Below, piece after piece: positions 8,575-18,900 of a stretch of DNA of 64,000 nucleotides. Source of the stretch: an uncultured bacterium (GTDB taxonomy: Bacteria > Armatimonadota > UBA5829). The position numbers and the translations under genes were made by a program. A model generated the notes under the pieces. The model was not told the origin of the DNA. It worked only from the letters and a program-made list of their open reading frames with translations, and made no database searches. The number at the start of each line of letters is the position of its first letter. The stretch's first letter is position 1. The stretch covers positions 1-64,000 of the forward strand of contig CALJES010000004.1 in assembly GCA_938074205.1 (NCBI GenBank), in the 5' to 3' direction.

Positions 8575-10865
8575 GCGCAAGCAAGGGCGATGAGTTCGTG
8601 TGTTATTGCCAAGGCATTCTCAAGAACGGGGTTCAGTTGCAAGCTCGCAGACCCGTGAATGTTCGCGTGTACGATCCGATTAGCGGTGAGGTAGTCCTGT
8701 ATACGACGCGTTCTGCTGGGGATGTTCTTTTGCTGCCGCAAGGTCCGGGCGCATATGTTATTCGAGGAACGTTTTTAGATGTATCATGCCGCAAACTCCG
8801 GATTAAAGAGCGTACTGCTCCAGTGCTCATAGACGGGCGGCCCAACGACTGGGACCTAAGCGCTTTTCAGACGCCCATATGCGCCGGCAAGTGCGGTATA
8901 GGAGATTTCGCAGTGGTGGGTTACTGGGCTGGAGAACTGTGTCGCTCTGGATATTGGTCTGGCGGCTCGATGCCAGCGGACGACAGTGACCACAGCGCGC
9001 GAGTCTATGCAATGCACGATACCTACCACATCTATTTGCTGGCTCGGATCAACGACAGCGAGATTAACTGCCCCGCGGATTTGAGCTCCAATTGGCAGAA
9101 TGACTGCATAGAGATATATATCGACCCGACTTACGATCGCGGTTCTGCTCCGATATCGAATTCATCGTCTGATATCCGACTAGTTGTTGACGCAGCGAAT
9201 CGGGTGAACGTTTACCAGTGCACCTCTGCGTACAGAAGCACGGTGCTGGCGGGGACAACTTCGGCGATAACTAGGGACAGCAGCGGGTGGTGGGCAGAGA
9301 TTAGAATATCCAAGGCAGCTCTCAATCCCGACGTGGAGGCAATGGGTCTGATCGGTATCGACTTCGTATTCAGGGACAATGATGGTGGCAATAATCCCTC
9401 GCAGTCAACAGTGTATTCTTGGGCAGACGAAACGGTAGACGATATATTCCCGAGCAGAATACCGGATCAGTGGGGGGAGGGTGTACTGCTTTCAGAGCTA
9501 TGCTTTGCTGAACTTTTCAACTATCCGAACAGCTTTCTAAACTCCAACGACGGCTGGTTTGGGACTGCGCAGACACAGATAGTCGTATATAACTGTGCCG
9601 TACGGGTTGGGGGCGGTGCAGGGCAGTGTTACTCAGATCGGATGGTGTCGTGTGCTGGGCGGAACGGCCGCATTGGCGTTTGGGCAAAGGTCAAGCGCGG
9701 CATAGGTGATCGCACGCTTTGGAGCTTGTATTTCGATGATCCTACGGGGGCAAACTTGGCGCGGTGGTACGGCCAAGGCACTACCGCTAGAGGGCGCATC
9801 GGTGCTGGTGCGCAAGTCACACCCCAGCAGACGCTCACCGGCAACTGGGATGACCTCTACGTGCGAATTGATTGTGCTAGCAACACCTCCGATTTCGTCT
9901 TCAACGGCACCAATATCGGCACGCTCAACCACTCTGAATTCGGCGCGGGCGATACCGTCGGCCGGATTAGGATCGAACGAGTAGACAATGTGGATGCCAC
10001 TGGGCACTACGTGTTTTTGGACAACATTATCATCGGCCCCGCTGATGAAACCGCGCCCGAGTGTGTAATTTCCGAACCTTCGGTGCCGATTACTGTATCG
10101 GGCCCGATCAGTTACACGATCTCTTTTGGCGAAACCGTGTACGGTTTTGACGAGTCTGATGTGCTGGTTGACGCGGAGGGCGAAACAAGCGCTTCGGAAT
10201 GCACTATAACTGATCTCGGGACTGGCACTTACAAAGTGACGCTGTCGGGTATCAGCGGCACAGGCAAGGTGGGCATAACGGTTAAGCCGCGGTGTTGTAC
10301 GGACGTTGCCGGCAACCAAAACCTCGCGGGCGCTCTCAGCGCGAAGTGTGCCGTTGTGGGCGAGGAGGGTTCCATTGCGGCTGCGAAGCAGCTTCCGAAT
10401 GGCACCGAGGTCACCCTGCGCAACAAGTTGCTCTACTTCAAAGGCTCAGGGTTCGGATACATTGAAGAACCGAATAGAAGTTGCGGTATCAGGATTGAGG
10501 GGAAGATTGATTGCACAGAGGGTGATCTAGTGCTGCTGGTCGGCGTAATGCAGACAACTAATGCCGGCGAACGGTACATCTCGGTTCAGGCGATGGCTAA
10601 GTGCGGGGATTTGCAACTGAGGCCCGTCGGCGCGAATAACCGAGCTCTCAGAAATAGGCAGATGGACGGGCTGTATGTTAGGACCTGGTCGCGTGTTGTC
10701 CCAGGTTCGGTAACAGACAGTAGCTTTCGTATCACGGATGGCTCCGATGACCTGGGAATCAAAATTGTCACGCGTGCTCGTGCAAATGTCTCTGACAATC
10801 AGCTTATTTCGGTCTCGGGAGCCGCAGGCTGGGATGGGGAGAGGGTTATTTATCTGAAGGAGTAG
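8391..10865 (+). CDS. C-terminal part of frameshifted secreted CBM9-type protein
   Basis: This frame remains open back to 8334 and reads sensibly from about 8337, so the ATG at 8391 is probably not a true start. Modules in order: the end of the N-terminal domain, then a short beta domain (VNVRVYDPISGEVV); a CBM9/DOMON-like domain (about 145-370 of this part, from APVLIDGRPNDWD); a concanavalin-like sandwich (about 375-545); an Ig-like domain (about 548-655, beginning near ETAPECVISEPSVP); and a C-terminal OB-like beta domain (about 660-824). The product is cysteine-rich for a secreted protein. CBM9-like domains typically bind glycans at the cell surface. No catalytic domain is evident. The OB-like tail resembles that of the convergent 883-residue protein. 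Confidence 0.82.
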   Translation: MAGVDCYSRIREILPADLASWTRNDGKESSAPFTVYCDGVANKYWTDPGFANASSGCHRNIGASKGDEFVCYCQGILKNGVQLQARRPVNVRVYDPISGEVVLYTTRSAGDVLLLPQGPGAYVIRGTFLDVSCRKLRIKERTAPVLIDGRPNDWDLSAFQTPICAGKCGIGDFAVVGYWAGELCRSGYWSGGSMPADDSDHSARVYAMHDTYHIYLLARINDSEINCPADLSSNWQNDCIEIYIDPTYDRGSAPISNSSSDIRLVVDAANRVNVYQCTSAYRSTVLAGTTSAITRDSSGWWAEIRISKAALNPDVEAMGLIGIDFVFRDNDGGNNPSQSTVYSWADETVDDIFPSRIPDQWGEGVLLSELCFAELFNYPNSFLNSNDGWFGTAQTQIVVYNCAVRVGGGAGQCYSDRMVSCAGRNGRIGVWAKVKRGIGDRTLWSLYFDDPTGANLARWYGQGTTARGRIGAGAQVTPQQTLTGNWDDLYVRIDCASNTSDFVFNGTNIGTLNHSEFGAGDTVGRIRIERVDNVDATGHYVFLDNIIIGPADETAPECVISEPSVPITVSGPISYTISFGETVYGFDESDVLVDAEGETSASECTITDLGTGTYKVTLSGISGTGKVGITVKPRCCTDVAGNQNLAGALSAKCAVVGEEGSIAAAKQLPNGTEVTLRNKLLYFKGSGFGYIEEPNRSCGIRIEGKIDCTEGDLVLLVGVMQTTNAGERYISVQAMAKCGDLQLRPVGANNRALRNRQMDGLYVRTWSRVVPGSVTDSSFRITDGSDDLGIKIVTRARANVSDNQLISVSGAAGWDGERVIYLKE

Positions 10866-10900
10866 AAACTTTATCATCAGAAGCCTGGATGTGAAAAACC

Positions 10901-10931
10901 GTCCGCCCGTGTCACCATGACACGGGCGGAC
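10901..10931. terminator. Bidirectional terminator hairpin
   Basis: A perfect 14-bp stem (10901-10914 with 10918-10931) closes a 3-base CCA loop between two convergent genes. On the minus strand it is followed by TTTTT, from AAAAA at 10894-10898, so it should terminate the leftward 883-residue gene well. On the plus side the tail is poor in T. Confidence 0.85.
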
Positions 10932-10948
10932 CAACTTATACAGTTCAG

Positions 10949-13600
10949 CTATTCGGCCCTGCGGACGATTACAATGTCATCGCTGGACCGAGGATAGATT
11001 ATCCGCTGACCTGGCACGAAGTAGGTCTTGAGACCCATACCGGTATCGTACTTGTAGGAGAAGTCAAGCCCCACAACACCAGTTACCTCAATAAAGTCAC
11101 CCACGTACACTCCGGCCAGTCCTGGATCGAACAGGACTTTGATTCCAGGTATAGTTTGCTGAGTGTCCGAGGTGTCCCAGTACTTCGTAACAGCGCCGCT
11201 GCCGTCTTCGACAGTGAACCAGTACTTGAAACCAACCACATTGGCCCAGAGATCGTCATAAGGAATCGCGGCAACTCGGCCGGCTATTCTCACCAGCAGA
11301 CCGACGTTGCTCAGTCCAGCAGCAGGATCAGTAGCCGGCTGAGCGCCTTTGGCATATCCGCCGACGTTCTTGATGGTCATACCCAGCGGTTCGACTGACC
11401 CGGTGCCCACCGGAGTCACATTGGCGTAGCGGATTACAGCTTCTCCGTCTACAACGTCAAGCAGCCCTGATACGTTAACCGTCTGACCAACGCTGGGAAC
11501 CGAACTTGTCGCTGACGGAATAACCTTGATCCCGCCGACGCGGTCGGCATCTTCTATGTAGAAGAAGTTCTCATCAGCGTAGGTCACCACTTTAGGCTCG
11601 TCGGTCTGCACAATGAGCCCCGGTTTGTAGTCCTTCGCCTTGGCAATGCTTAGTGGTCCGGGCGCTTCGATATGTGCTGCGTAGAGGTTGTATACCCCTG
11701 TCGTAGGATTGCACGTCAGGGCGTACATCGTGTCCGTATCCTTGTCGAACATCAGGTTCATAACGATCGAGCCTGGCTCTGGCGCGCCTTCGTCGCCTAG
11801 AGTCGGCCTTGTGCCAGTGAACGAGAACGGAATCGTCATTACCCTGTCGATTGGCCCGTATACATAGTTCGGCGCTGCGTTGATCGCAAACCAGGCTTCT
11901 CCAGTGTATGGGTTCACTTCCAAAGCTTGAACCCAATAGATTCCGCCATTGCGCCTGGCCGGCACGAAGGAGTTGACCTCGTCATATCCGTTGACATGCC
12001 AAACTTTGGTTCCGGCAATCTTCTTGTTCGAGTCGAATATCGTCGGGTTGTCCATGCTGCCGTCAAATCGGGTCATAATGTTGGTCAGGAAGAAGTTGGT
12101 CATCGGGTGGTAAGAACCGTCCAGCCATCTGTGATACTTGGTCGACATTTCACTAGGCGCTATATAGCCGGCTCCTACACCCAACCAGTCATAGGTGGCA
12201 GTTATGTTGTTACCGCCGAAGAAGTTCCATCCAACCCAGCCGCCGCCGGTCGTATAGGTGATCGGTCCGTCATAGACAGTGTTTCCGTTCCAAATCAGCT
12301 TGCACCAATCGTTGTTGCCATCGACCGTCAGTGCGAACTCGTTCCATGCTCCTGGCACCACATTGCCCAGGTCTGCGAGCACTGTTGAACCTCTGTCTCT
12401 GAGGACGAACTTACCACCTACTATGGCTATGTCGGCCATACATCTGTGGCCGTTGGCAGCTCGCTGCGCGTTGTTGTAGCTGTAGATTATTGTTTGGTCT
12501 CCGGTGTAGCTGTCTACGCGGAACCGGGCGGCTATCGTAGTGGCACCGCTTGGCACACCAGGCCAGTCGGTTTCATAACCTCTCTGGCTGCCGTCAGAAC
12601 AGGTGATACGTATGCCTGAATTGCCGCCGCCTAGGTCAACTATCTCTGTCGTGTTTGGTCCGGCATTGCGGTTGAGGTTAAAGAAATCGTATCCATAGTA
12701 ATAGCCGCTTTCGGCTCTCTCGCCTCGCGGACCTACCCACATCACCTTTCGAATGGGATCATAAGCGTTGGCCGTATTCCATTTTCGTCCCCAGGTCGGG
12801 TTTGAGTGGTTCTCACTTAGATTCACGCATGGTTCGGTCCACGAGATCAAGTTGCACTGCCAATCCCAGTTGTAATATGGACCTACGATGGCGAACTTGC
12901 CGTCGCCGACGTACTCAAGGTCCAACATTTTGTGCGTTTCCTTGCTGCATTCTTTCGTGTCCGGTGGTCTTGGCGCCTCCTCGACAGTTCCAGAAGCGAC
13001 GTCGTACCGCCAGAAGAAGTGGTATCTCCAGTAGTTGCTTACACCATTCTGGGTCCAATAGACATTGCCGTCTTCGCCGACTGCCATCCCGCCTAGTCTG
13101 TTTTCGGGTGGCGATTTCCAGGGCACAGCCTCACCCGGTGAATATATCATGGTGACTGTGACAGTGTCGTCGGGGTTCAGTTGAAGCCTAAGTATTCGGC
13201 TGGTGACTACCTCCCAGCTCCATTCCAAGTGGATATAATTCTGGAGTGCGTAAACGGCACCGTCTCCGCCGACAGCCAATTTGGTAACGCATCCCGGGTA
13301 TCCCAGAGCTTTCAAGTCGACGTTTATATTCGACGCGAAGTTGGGTTTAAATATGGTAATGCCGCTGCTGCGGGGCTCTGGGGATACACCATTATCGCTG
13401 CTGTAACTCAAGGCTGCCCATATGTTGCCCGCGGTGTCCTTTACCATGTCGCAGAAAACGACGCGTTTGTAGTCGCGAATTTGACTTGGGTTTTCGACTG
13501 TAAATCCCGCCGTGCCGACGTGTGTCCATGTCGCTGCCGTAGCAACGCTGGTCACAACGAGCAAGCATAGTAGAGCTGCTGTGATCGACTTGAGCTTCAT
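10949..13600 (-). CDS. Large secreted beta-propeller-like protein with OB-like tail
   Basis: The 883-residue protein has a clear signal peptide (residues 1-22, ending TSVATAA). Its N-terminal half has repeated short beta motifs of the kind seen in propellers (VCDM.KDTAGNIWAAL, AVGGDGAVYAL, GMAVGEDGNVYWT). A lectin-like sandwich sits near residues 310-470, then more propeller-like sequence. The C-terminal third (about 660-880) contains two OB-like repeats (YIEDADRVGGIKVI, FTVEDGSGAVTKYW). An AGGAGG site lies 10 bases before the ATG. Substrate and enzymatic role are not evident; binding or display at the cell surface is inference. It is bounded downstream by a strong hairpin. Confidence 0.85.
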   Translation of the reverse strand: MKLKSITAALLCLLVVTSVATAATWTHVGTAGFTVENPSQIRDYKRVVFCDMVKDTAGNIWAALSYSSDNGVSPEPRSSGITIFKPNFASNINVDLKALGYPGCVTKLAVGGDGAVYALQNYIHLEWSWEVVTSRILRLQLNPDDTVTVTMIYSPGEAVPWKSPPENRLGGMAVGEDGNVYWTQNGVSNYWRYHFFWRYDVASGTVEEAPRPPDTKECSKETHKMLDLEYVGDGKFAIVGPYYNWDWQCNLISWTEPCVNLSENHSNPTWGRKWNTANAYDPIRKVMWVGPRGERAESGYYYGYDFFNLNRNAGPNTTEIVDLGGGNSGIRITCSDGSQRGYETDWPGVPSGATTIAARFRVDSYTGDQTIIYSYNNAQRAANGHRCMADIAIVGGKFVLRDRGSTVLADLGNVVPGAWNEFALTVDGNNDWCKLIWNGNTVYDGPITYTTGGGWVGWNFFGGNNITATYDWLGVGAGYIAPSEMSTKYHRWLDGSYHPMTNFFLTNIMTRFDGSMDNPTIFDSNKKIAGTKVWHVNGYDEVNSFVPARRNGGIYWVQALEVNPYTGEAWFAINAAPNYVYGPIDRVMTIPFSFTGTRPTLGDEGAPEPGSIVMNLMFDKDTDTMYALTCNPTTGVYNLYAAHIEAPGPLSIAKAKDYKPGLIVQTDEPKVVTYADENFFYIEDADRVGGIKVIPSATSSVPSVGQTVNVSGLLDVVDGEAVIRYANVTPVGTGSVEPLGMTIKNVGGYAKGAQPATDPAAGLSNVGLLVRIAGRVAAIPYDDLWANVVGFKYWFTVEDGSGAVTKYWDTSDTQQTIPGIKVLFDPGLAGVYVGDFIEVTGVVGLDFSYKYDTGMGLKTYFVPGQRIIYPRSSDDIVIVRRAE

Positions 13601-13921
13601 TTGGCCACTACCTCCTGCTTTTATGTTTCGTGATTTTATTAGCTGGGTGTAGAATCGGACCTTGCGCTTCCTTACTTCTCAGCCACTACGAACTTGCGAA
13701 CGCAGGTATTATTGGTAAGACCAGTATCTTCCGAAACACACCCTAACCGTAATATGCCTTAGATATCGAGGAATGTCAAGTAGAAAATTCGTGTTGGTAA
13801 AGCGTTTTTTTGGTCAGCTAGTTGGACCAGCTGGAAGTCAGGCAAACCAAAGTAGGCCGAGATTTTGCGGCAATGATAGCGTGAACTACCTAGCAAAAAT
13901 ACCTGTTTTTTTGGCAAACCG

Positions 13922-13950
13922 TTGACAGTTCACCAGTTCGGTGGTAATGA
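13922..13950 (+). promoter_or_regulatory. Predicted promoter of PEP-CTERM gene
   Basis: TTGACA (13922-13927), 17 bases, then TAATGA (13945-13950), about 75 bases before the ATG at 14024. The rest of the 423-base divergent gap (13601-14023) is AT-rich with several T-runs (for example 13805-13811 and 13905-13911). It shows no further gene; a promoter for the leftward 883-residue gene must also lie in it. Confidence 0.55.
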
Positions 13951-14023
13951 TGAATGTACCAGAGGGCACGAAGCTTCGTGCAGAGAAACAAACGTTTTAC
14001 CATAACAGAGAGGAGGAAGAGAC

Positions 14024-14938
14024 ATGAAAAGATTGTTGCCTATCGCTGCCGTTTTGGCTCTCGCGATGAGCAGCACCGCCATGGCAGCCCTGCAGTGGGA
14101 TTTTGAGACCGGAATGCAGGGCTGGACGTGGAACACCACTGGCGCCGGCACCTGGGTGCCCGGCCAATACATCGCCCCTGGTGATCCACCACCGCTTCTG
14201 GTAACTGGTGCACAGGGTGATGTATATGGCGTGAGTGGTGGCAACCTTTACCTGCCTGGCGACTCACTAAGCAGAAGTGCCGCAGTGTTCGACCTTTCAG
14301 GCTACTTAGTGGGAGGTAAGACCAATAGTTTCTTGCTCAGAGCCGACGTTTACATCCCCAACCTCCGACCCTATGGCGGCTTTCCGAATAACTATCCAGG
14401 CATGACGAACCAGTACTCGGGAATCTGGATGCTTGCCGCCGGCACCAACTGGGGTGTTGGAATTTACGGCAAACCGCAGAAGGGTAGCCAGTGCTACTTG
14501 GACTTCACTGCTGACGATTCGTGGCCTGAGCGGCGCAAGGACTGGTACATGGAGGATTGGACGGGCGGAAGCTACCTACAGCCGGATTCTCTCTGGTGGA
14601 ACACCTGGATCACCCTGGAGCTCGATTGGAACTACTCGGTTCCGGGAAATGTGACAGCGAGATACTACCAGCCTTGGCAGGCGTACACTGGTGCAAGCGG
14701 TTGGATCACCCTTTATTCGGGCCCAATCTATCCTACCCCTTGGGGTGCAACGCTTAGAGACTTCAGCCGGATCGTGATCGGCTGCAACGTGAACACTGCT
14801 GGCACGCCGTGGACGAAGTCGCAGATTGACAATGTATACTTCGACTCGCCGCAGCTTATCCCCGAGCCGGGTAGTTTGATAGCGCTTTCCGTGGGGCTGG
14901 TAGGTTTGGCCGGCGTAATCCGCCGCCGCAAGGCCTAA
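14024..14938 (+). CDS. PEP-CTERM sorting domain surface protein
   Basis: The 304-residue protein has a signal peptide (ending SSTAMAA) and an extracellular beta-rich body (LQWDFETGMQGWTWN) resembling lectin-like sandwich domains. Its C terminus is a classic PEP-CTERM signal: the PEPGS motif at about residue 280, a hydrophobic helix and a terminal RRRKA basic cluster. In known systems this tail is recognised by an exosortase and the protein is anchored or exported with exopolysaccharide. No exosortase gene is in the window. A strong GAGGAGG ribosome binding site and a well-formed downstream terminator mark it as a single, probably well-expressed gene. Confidence 0.92.
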   Translation: MKRLLPIAAVLALAMSSTAMAALQWDFETGMQGWTWNTTGAGTWVPGQYIAPGDPPPLLVTGAQGDVYGVSGGNLYLPGDSLSRSAAVFDLSGYLVGGKTNSFLLRADVYIPNLRPYGGFPNNYPGMTNQYSGIWMLAAGTNWGVGIYGKPQKGSQCYLDFTADDSWPERRKDWYMEDWTGGSYLQPDSLWWNTWITLELDWNYSVPGNVTARYYQPWQAYTGASGWITLYSGPIYPTPWGATLRDFSRIVIGCNVNTAGTPWTKSQIDNVYFDSPQLIPEPGSLIALSVGLVGLAGVIRRRKA

Positions 14939-14968
14939 GTAAGGCTACATTAGCGGTTACTAGGCAAA

Positions 14969-15003
14969 CGAAGGCTCGCCTGAGAGCGAGCCTTCGCCTT
15001 TTT
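14969..15003 (+). terminator. Rho-independent terminator
   Basis: An 11-bp perfect stem (14969-14979 with 14986-14996) and a 6-base loop are followed by CC and TTTTT (14999-15003), 30 bases after the PEP-CTERM stop codon. Confidence 0.92.
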
Positions 15004-15073
15004 ACGCATTAAAATGAAGATTTGTTTGAATTCCGCACCTTATTAGAGACACGGGGGCGGTTCGTTGTGAATG

Positions 15074-15105
15074 TTGACTTGTGCTGTCGCTTCTGGGTAT
15101 ATAAT
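15074..15105 (+). promoter_or_regulatory. Predicted promoter of pseudopilin-lyase operon
   Basis: TTGACT (15074-15079) is followed at 18 or 20 bases by overlapping TATATA/TATAAT boxes (15098-15105). It lies about 70 bases before the pseudopilin ATG and just after the preceding terminator, so it likely drives the two-gene operon. Confidence 0.6.
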
Positions 15106-15174
15106 TAATGCCAGTTCCGCAAAAAGGCACTGTTCTAACACTCAACAATTTATTGGCGGATGAGGTGGTAGGGG

Positions 15175-15927
15175 ATGAAAGGTAGGGTTCAATCACTCCG
15201 AGGTTTCACGCTAATAGAGCTTTTGGTGGTGATCGCGATTATCGCGATATTGGCGGCGATTTTGTTTCCCACATATCTCAGAGCTAAAGCATCGGCTCAG
15301 TTGAGTTCGTGTATTTCCAACCTGAAGCAGATGGGTCTTGCCATCGAAGCATATCGAAACGACTATTCGGGCAATCTCCCTCAGGCACATAACATTTGGT
15401 ATGTGGGTCCGAGTTACGACCGAACTGGTCAGTTTAACTACTTCAAGGCATTGCTCAAATACACCAAGAGTGTCGGGGTTATCAGCTGCCCTGCAAAGCC
15501 TGTAAGGCAAATCGCGCAGTCGCTTTTGGAAGTGTGGTATGAGGACTATCCGACTTGTAGGCAAAAGTCTACTTTCTACGGTGTCACATATACGCCGTCT
15601 ATGTGGCCTCATCCTGCAGGTGAGTTTGCCCCGGATTCCCTTGCGCACGTTGTATGGTCATCGTATCTCTACAGAGGCACCAAGGGTCGTGGCCCAGATG
15701 GCAATGTGAACCTCGATACGATCGATTACTTCGGAGTCTATAACACTCGGCGCTCGCAAGCTGTGATCCTTTTCTGCGTTGCAGGCTCTTGGAGAGCGTT
15801 CCCTGATAGTCGGATCACGCCTCCGCCAAGCGGATACTGGGAAGGCGGACACGAAGGAGGCACCTCCGTTCTATTCGCAGATAACCATGCACAGTTTGTA
15901 GCCAAACACAGGATAGGAAAGCTGTAG
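15175..15927 (+). CDS. Type II pseudopilin-like protein (DUF1559-like)
   Basis: The 250-residue protein carries a prepilin N-terminal cleavage and methylation motif: a short basic leader, then the [19 protein letters not shown] helix with Glu at position 5 of the mature protein. The rest is a globular head ending in [12 protein letters not shown], resembling the H-X9-DG region typical of DUF1559 proteins expanded in Planctomycetota and Armatimonadota. Known pseudopilins form short fibres in type II secretion, but DUF1559 members are often orphans with unknown roles. Its TAG stop overlaps by one base with the GTG start of the lyase, so translation is probably coupled and the two products may act together. 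Confidence 0.9.
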   Translation: MKGRVQSLRGFTLIELLVVIAIIAILAAILFPTYLRAKASAQLSSCISNLKQMGLAIEAYRNDYSGNLPQAHNIWYVGPSYDRTGQFNYFKALLKYTKSVGVISCPAKPVRQIAQSLLEVWYEDYPTCRQKSTFYGVTYTPSMWPHPAGEFAPDSLAHVVWSSYLYRGTKGRGPDGNVNLDTIDYFGVYNTRRSQAVILFCVAGSWRAFPDSRITPPPSGYWEGGHEGGTSVLFADNHAQFVAKHRIGKL

Positions 15928-18900
15928 TGAAGACTCTAGTGCGATTCTTAGTTTGGGGGTTACTTCCCCTAGTCGCTGCTCCTGTACAAGCAAACTTCCT
16001 GGACGAATACCTTCGCAACATACAGATAGACCAACAATCTCCCTGGAGAGCGGCCGACAAGGCAGCGGAATTTCTTCGTGCGCCTCACCTTTTTGGCCAG
16101 ACGTTTGTCACTGGCCCGAAAGTCGAGCAGATCTACCAGATAGCCATCCACGTTCCACACGTCAACCCCGACTGGGGCGAGGGCACATCGCTTATCATGA
16201 CGCTGTACGATTCCCCTGCCAAGGTAAAGAAGCTTGCTGAATTCGCAATGCGGTACGAGTGGCGTTCCTGGGAAGACATGGTGATGGTCTTTCCGATGAA
16301 AGCTGACGCTGAGCCCAATAGGGAGTATTACTTCGAGCTGAGCGCAGAGGGCGGCAACGGTGTTATTGGTCCCATACTGAAGGCTGGCGGCGACTACCCA
16401 AATGGCAGAGCATATATAGACGGCGAGCCCCAGGACTTCGATTTCGCCTTTCAGGTGTACGTGCACAATCAGTGGGACCGCGACAAGGCATACGCCGAAG
16501 CGTTTTCTATGTTCGATCTGAACTATAGCGGCATGGAACATGTGAGATCTGCGGTTGAGCGCAAGGATTGGGAAGCCGCTGCAAAAGCCTTGGTTGCTTA
16601 CTTCGAGTCGCGTAAGGCTTTTAGAGAATTTGTGAATCAGCCGAAACCTAAGGACACTCCTGATCTCACCCTCGCCGAACTGGCTGTTGAGATGAAGATC
16701 AAGGATGCAGAGGGCAACATACTGAGCCTCGGTCCGAACTGGAATCATTTGAAGTGGTGGCCAACCCGTGGGGGAGTCGGCTTGACGCGTGAGGGCATAC
16801 GCAAGTATCTGGCGCTGGGTTACAGTGTGACGAGGGATCCGAAGTATGCCAGGGCTTGGAACGAAATGCTCAAGGCGGTCCTGAAGGATTTGCCATCCCC
16901 AATCAAGGCAGGAGTCATACCGCCAGATGCCAAGGATATACCTCCAATTAACCCGGGTGGTATTGCCGGAGGTTCAATGTGGTCGGGGTTGGCTATTGGG
17001 GCTCGACTGGCTCACGAGTTCTATTACTATGCTGCCTTCGTTGACGCACCTGAGTTCACCTGGGACGTGCGCGCAGCGTTTATCATCAACTTGGGGGACA
17101 TGGCTGACGTCCTGGCGAAGCAGAAAGGAGGGGGCAACTGGGCAACCCAGATGTACAACCACTTGTTCTATTTTGCCACAGAGTTTCCCGAATTCGCGCG
17201 TTCCAAAGAGTACGCTCAGCTAGCATTTAACGGCCTTCTCGACAATATGAGGGACACGCTTCTGCCGGATGGTCCTATCGGCGAATCTGCGGGCTACCAG
17301 ATGTTGGTTCACAACCAATATTTGGACATACTCGACCGCGCTGACGCTCTCAAGATCGCGATTCCGACAGATATCCGAAGCAAGATAGAACGGGCGTTGG
17401 AGTTTCACATGTATACGGTTGCTCCGGACGGTCACAGACCTGCATTCGGTGATGCTCTGGCTGACACTCCGTTTGAACTGCTTAAGCGTGGAGCGAAAAG
17501 GTTTTCACGGCAGGATATGCTCTGGGTCGCCACACAAGGTCAACAAGGGCGTCCGCCGGCCAAAAAGTCGGTGGGATTTCCATATTCCAAGTACTATGTA
17601 ATGCGTTCTTCTTGGGATCCGGGCGCTTTGTACATGTGCATCAAAAACGGTCGCTACACCGCACATGGTCATTTCGATTCACTCGGCTTTGAGCTACATG
17701 CCTATGGCAATCCGTTGATCGTCGACCCGGGGATATACATATATGGTACTCCTGATGCCCAGAAGCTGATCTCCACCAAGTCGCATAGCACAATCTCAGT
17801 CGATGGCGCAGATCTTCACAACGGCGGCGGACCTAATCAGTTTTTTGCGGGGACGAGCGTCGACTATTTTAGGGGATTAGGTCCTGAATACCAAGGATTG
17901 GATCCGGCGATACGCACGACAAGGCGCGTTGTATTCTTGAAGCCGGACTACTGGATAGTTTCGGATGTGGTCGAAGGTGTGGGTAGACACAGGATTGACT
18001 CGCGGTTCCACTTTTCTGACACGCAGGCGGTTTTAGATGCGCACTCAGGAATCGCAAGAACCACCAAGTTTAAAGGTGGAAATCTGCTGATAATTCCCCT
18101 GAGACCCGAAGTTGTCTCGTCTCAACTCGAAAGCGGGTTCACTGCATTCGTTCATGAGAAAAAGGAGCCGGCGCTAATCCTGCGTCAGAGCGCGGACGCT
18201 GAGCTACCGTTTGCCCTGCACAACGTGCTATATCCGATTCGGAACACGTCCTCCAAGCCTCCAAAGACTCGATTGCTGACTGCGGAAAACCAAGAAGATT
18301 CTAGCTGCGTCGGGATGGAACTGCGAACTGCAAGCGGAACTGACCGCATCATCTTGTGTGCTGAGCCGAATCAAAGTGCCAGTTTCCAAAAGCACAACCT
18401 ATTCGTGCAAGCGCAGTTTGCCGCGGTTCGCAGGGACGAGAAGGGGCGCGTCAAGTCGTTTGCTATGGTTTGGGGGTCTCAGTTGCGTGATGGCATACTT
18501 CTCGTTCGGTCTGAGCGTCCGGTCCCGGGCATTGAGGTTGTTTACTCAAGTGGTGTGGCCGAAGTCACTGCTGAGGATTTGGATCCCAGTGTACGTATCG
18601 CAGCAATGGGCTGCAAGTATTACCGTGTGAATGGTGGTAGCCGCAAGCCTATACGTTCAATCGACGGTATGTTCGCGCCATTTAGCTCGGTTGAGATGGG
18701 AACAGCGTATTTCATAGTCGACGACGAATCGCCGGGGTTTCGAATAGAGGGTTTTACTAAAGGAAGTGACGCGGGCGGCGAAGGTGAATATGGTTTCCAT
18801 TTTCGCTGGTCGCACGTATCTAAGGGTCGAAGCGGTCGGTTTATCTACGAACCCTTGATTGCCAGTTCCGGGCTTTATGAGGTTTCTCTATATGTACCAA

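Noticed and set aside
9633-10319. 228-codon minus-strand frame under the CBM9-type protein
   Set aside because: Opposite-strand shadow; the plus-strand frame carries clear domain patterns.
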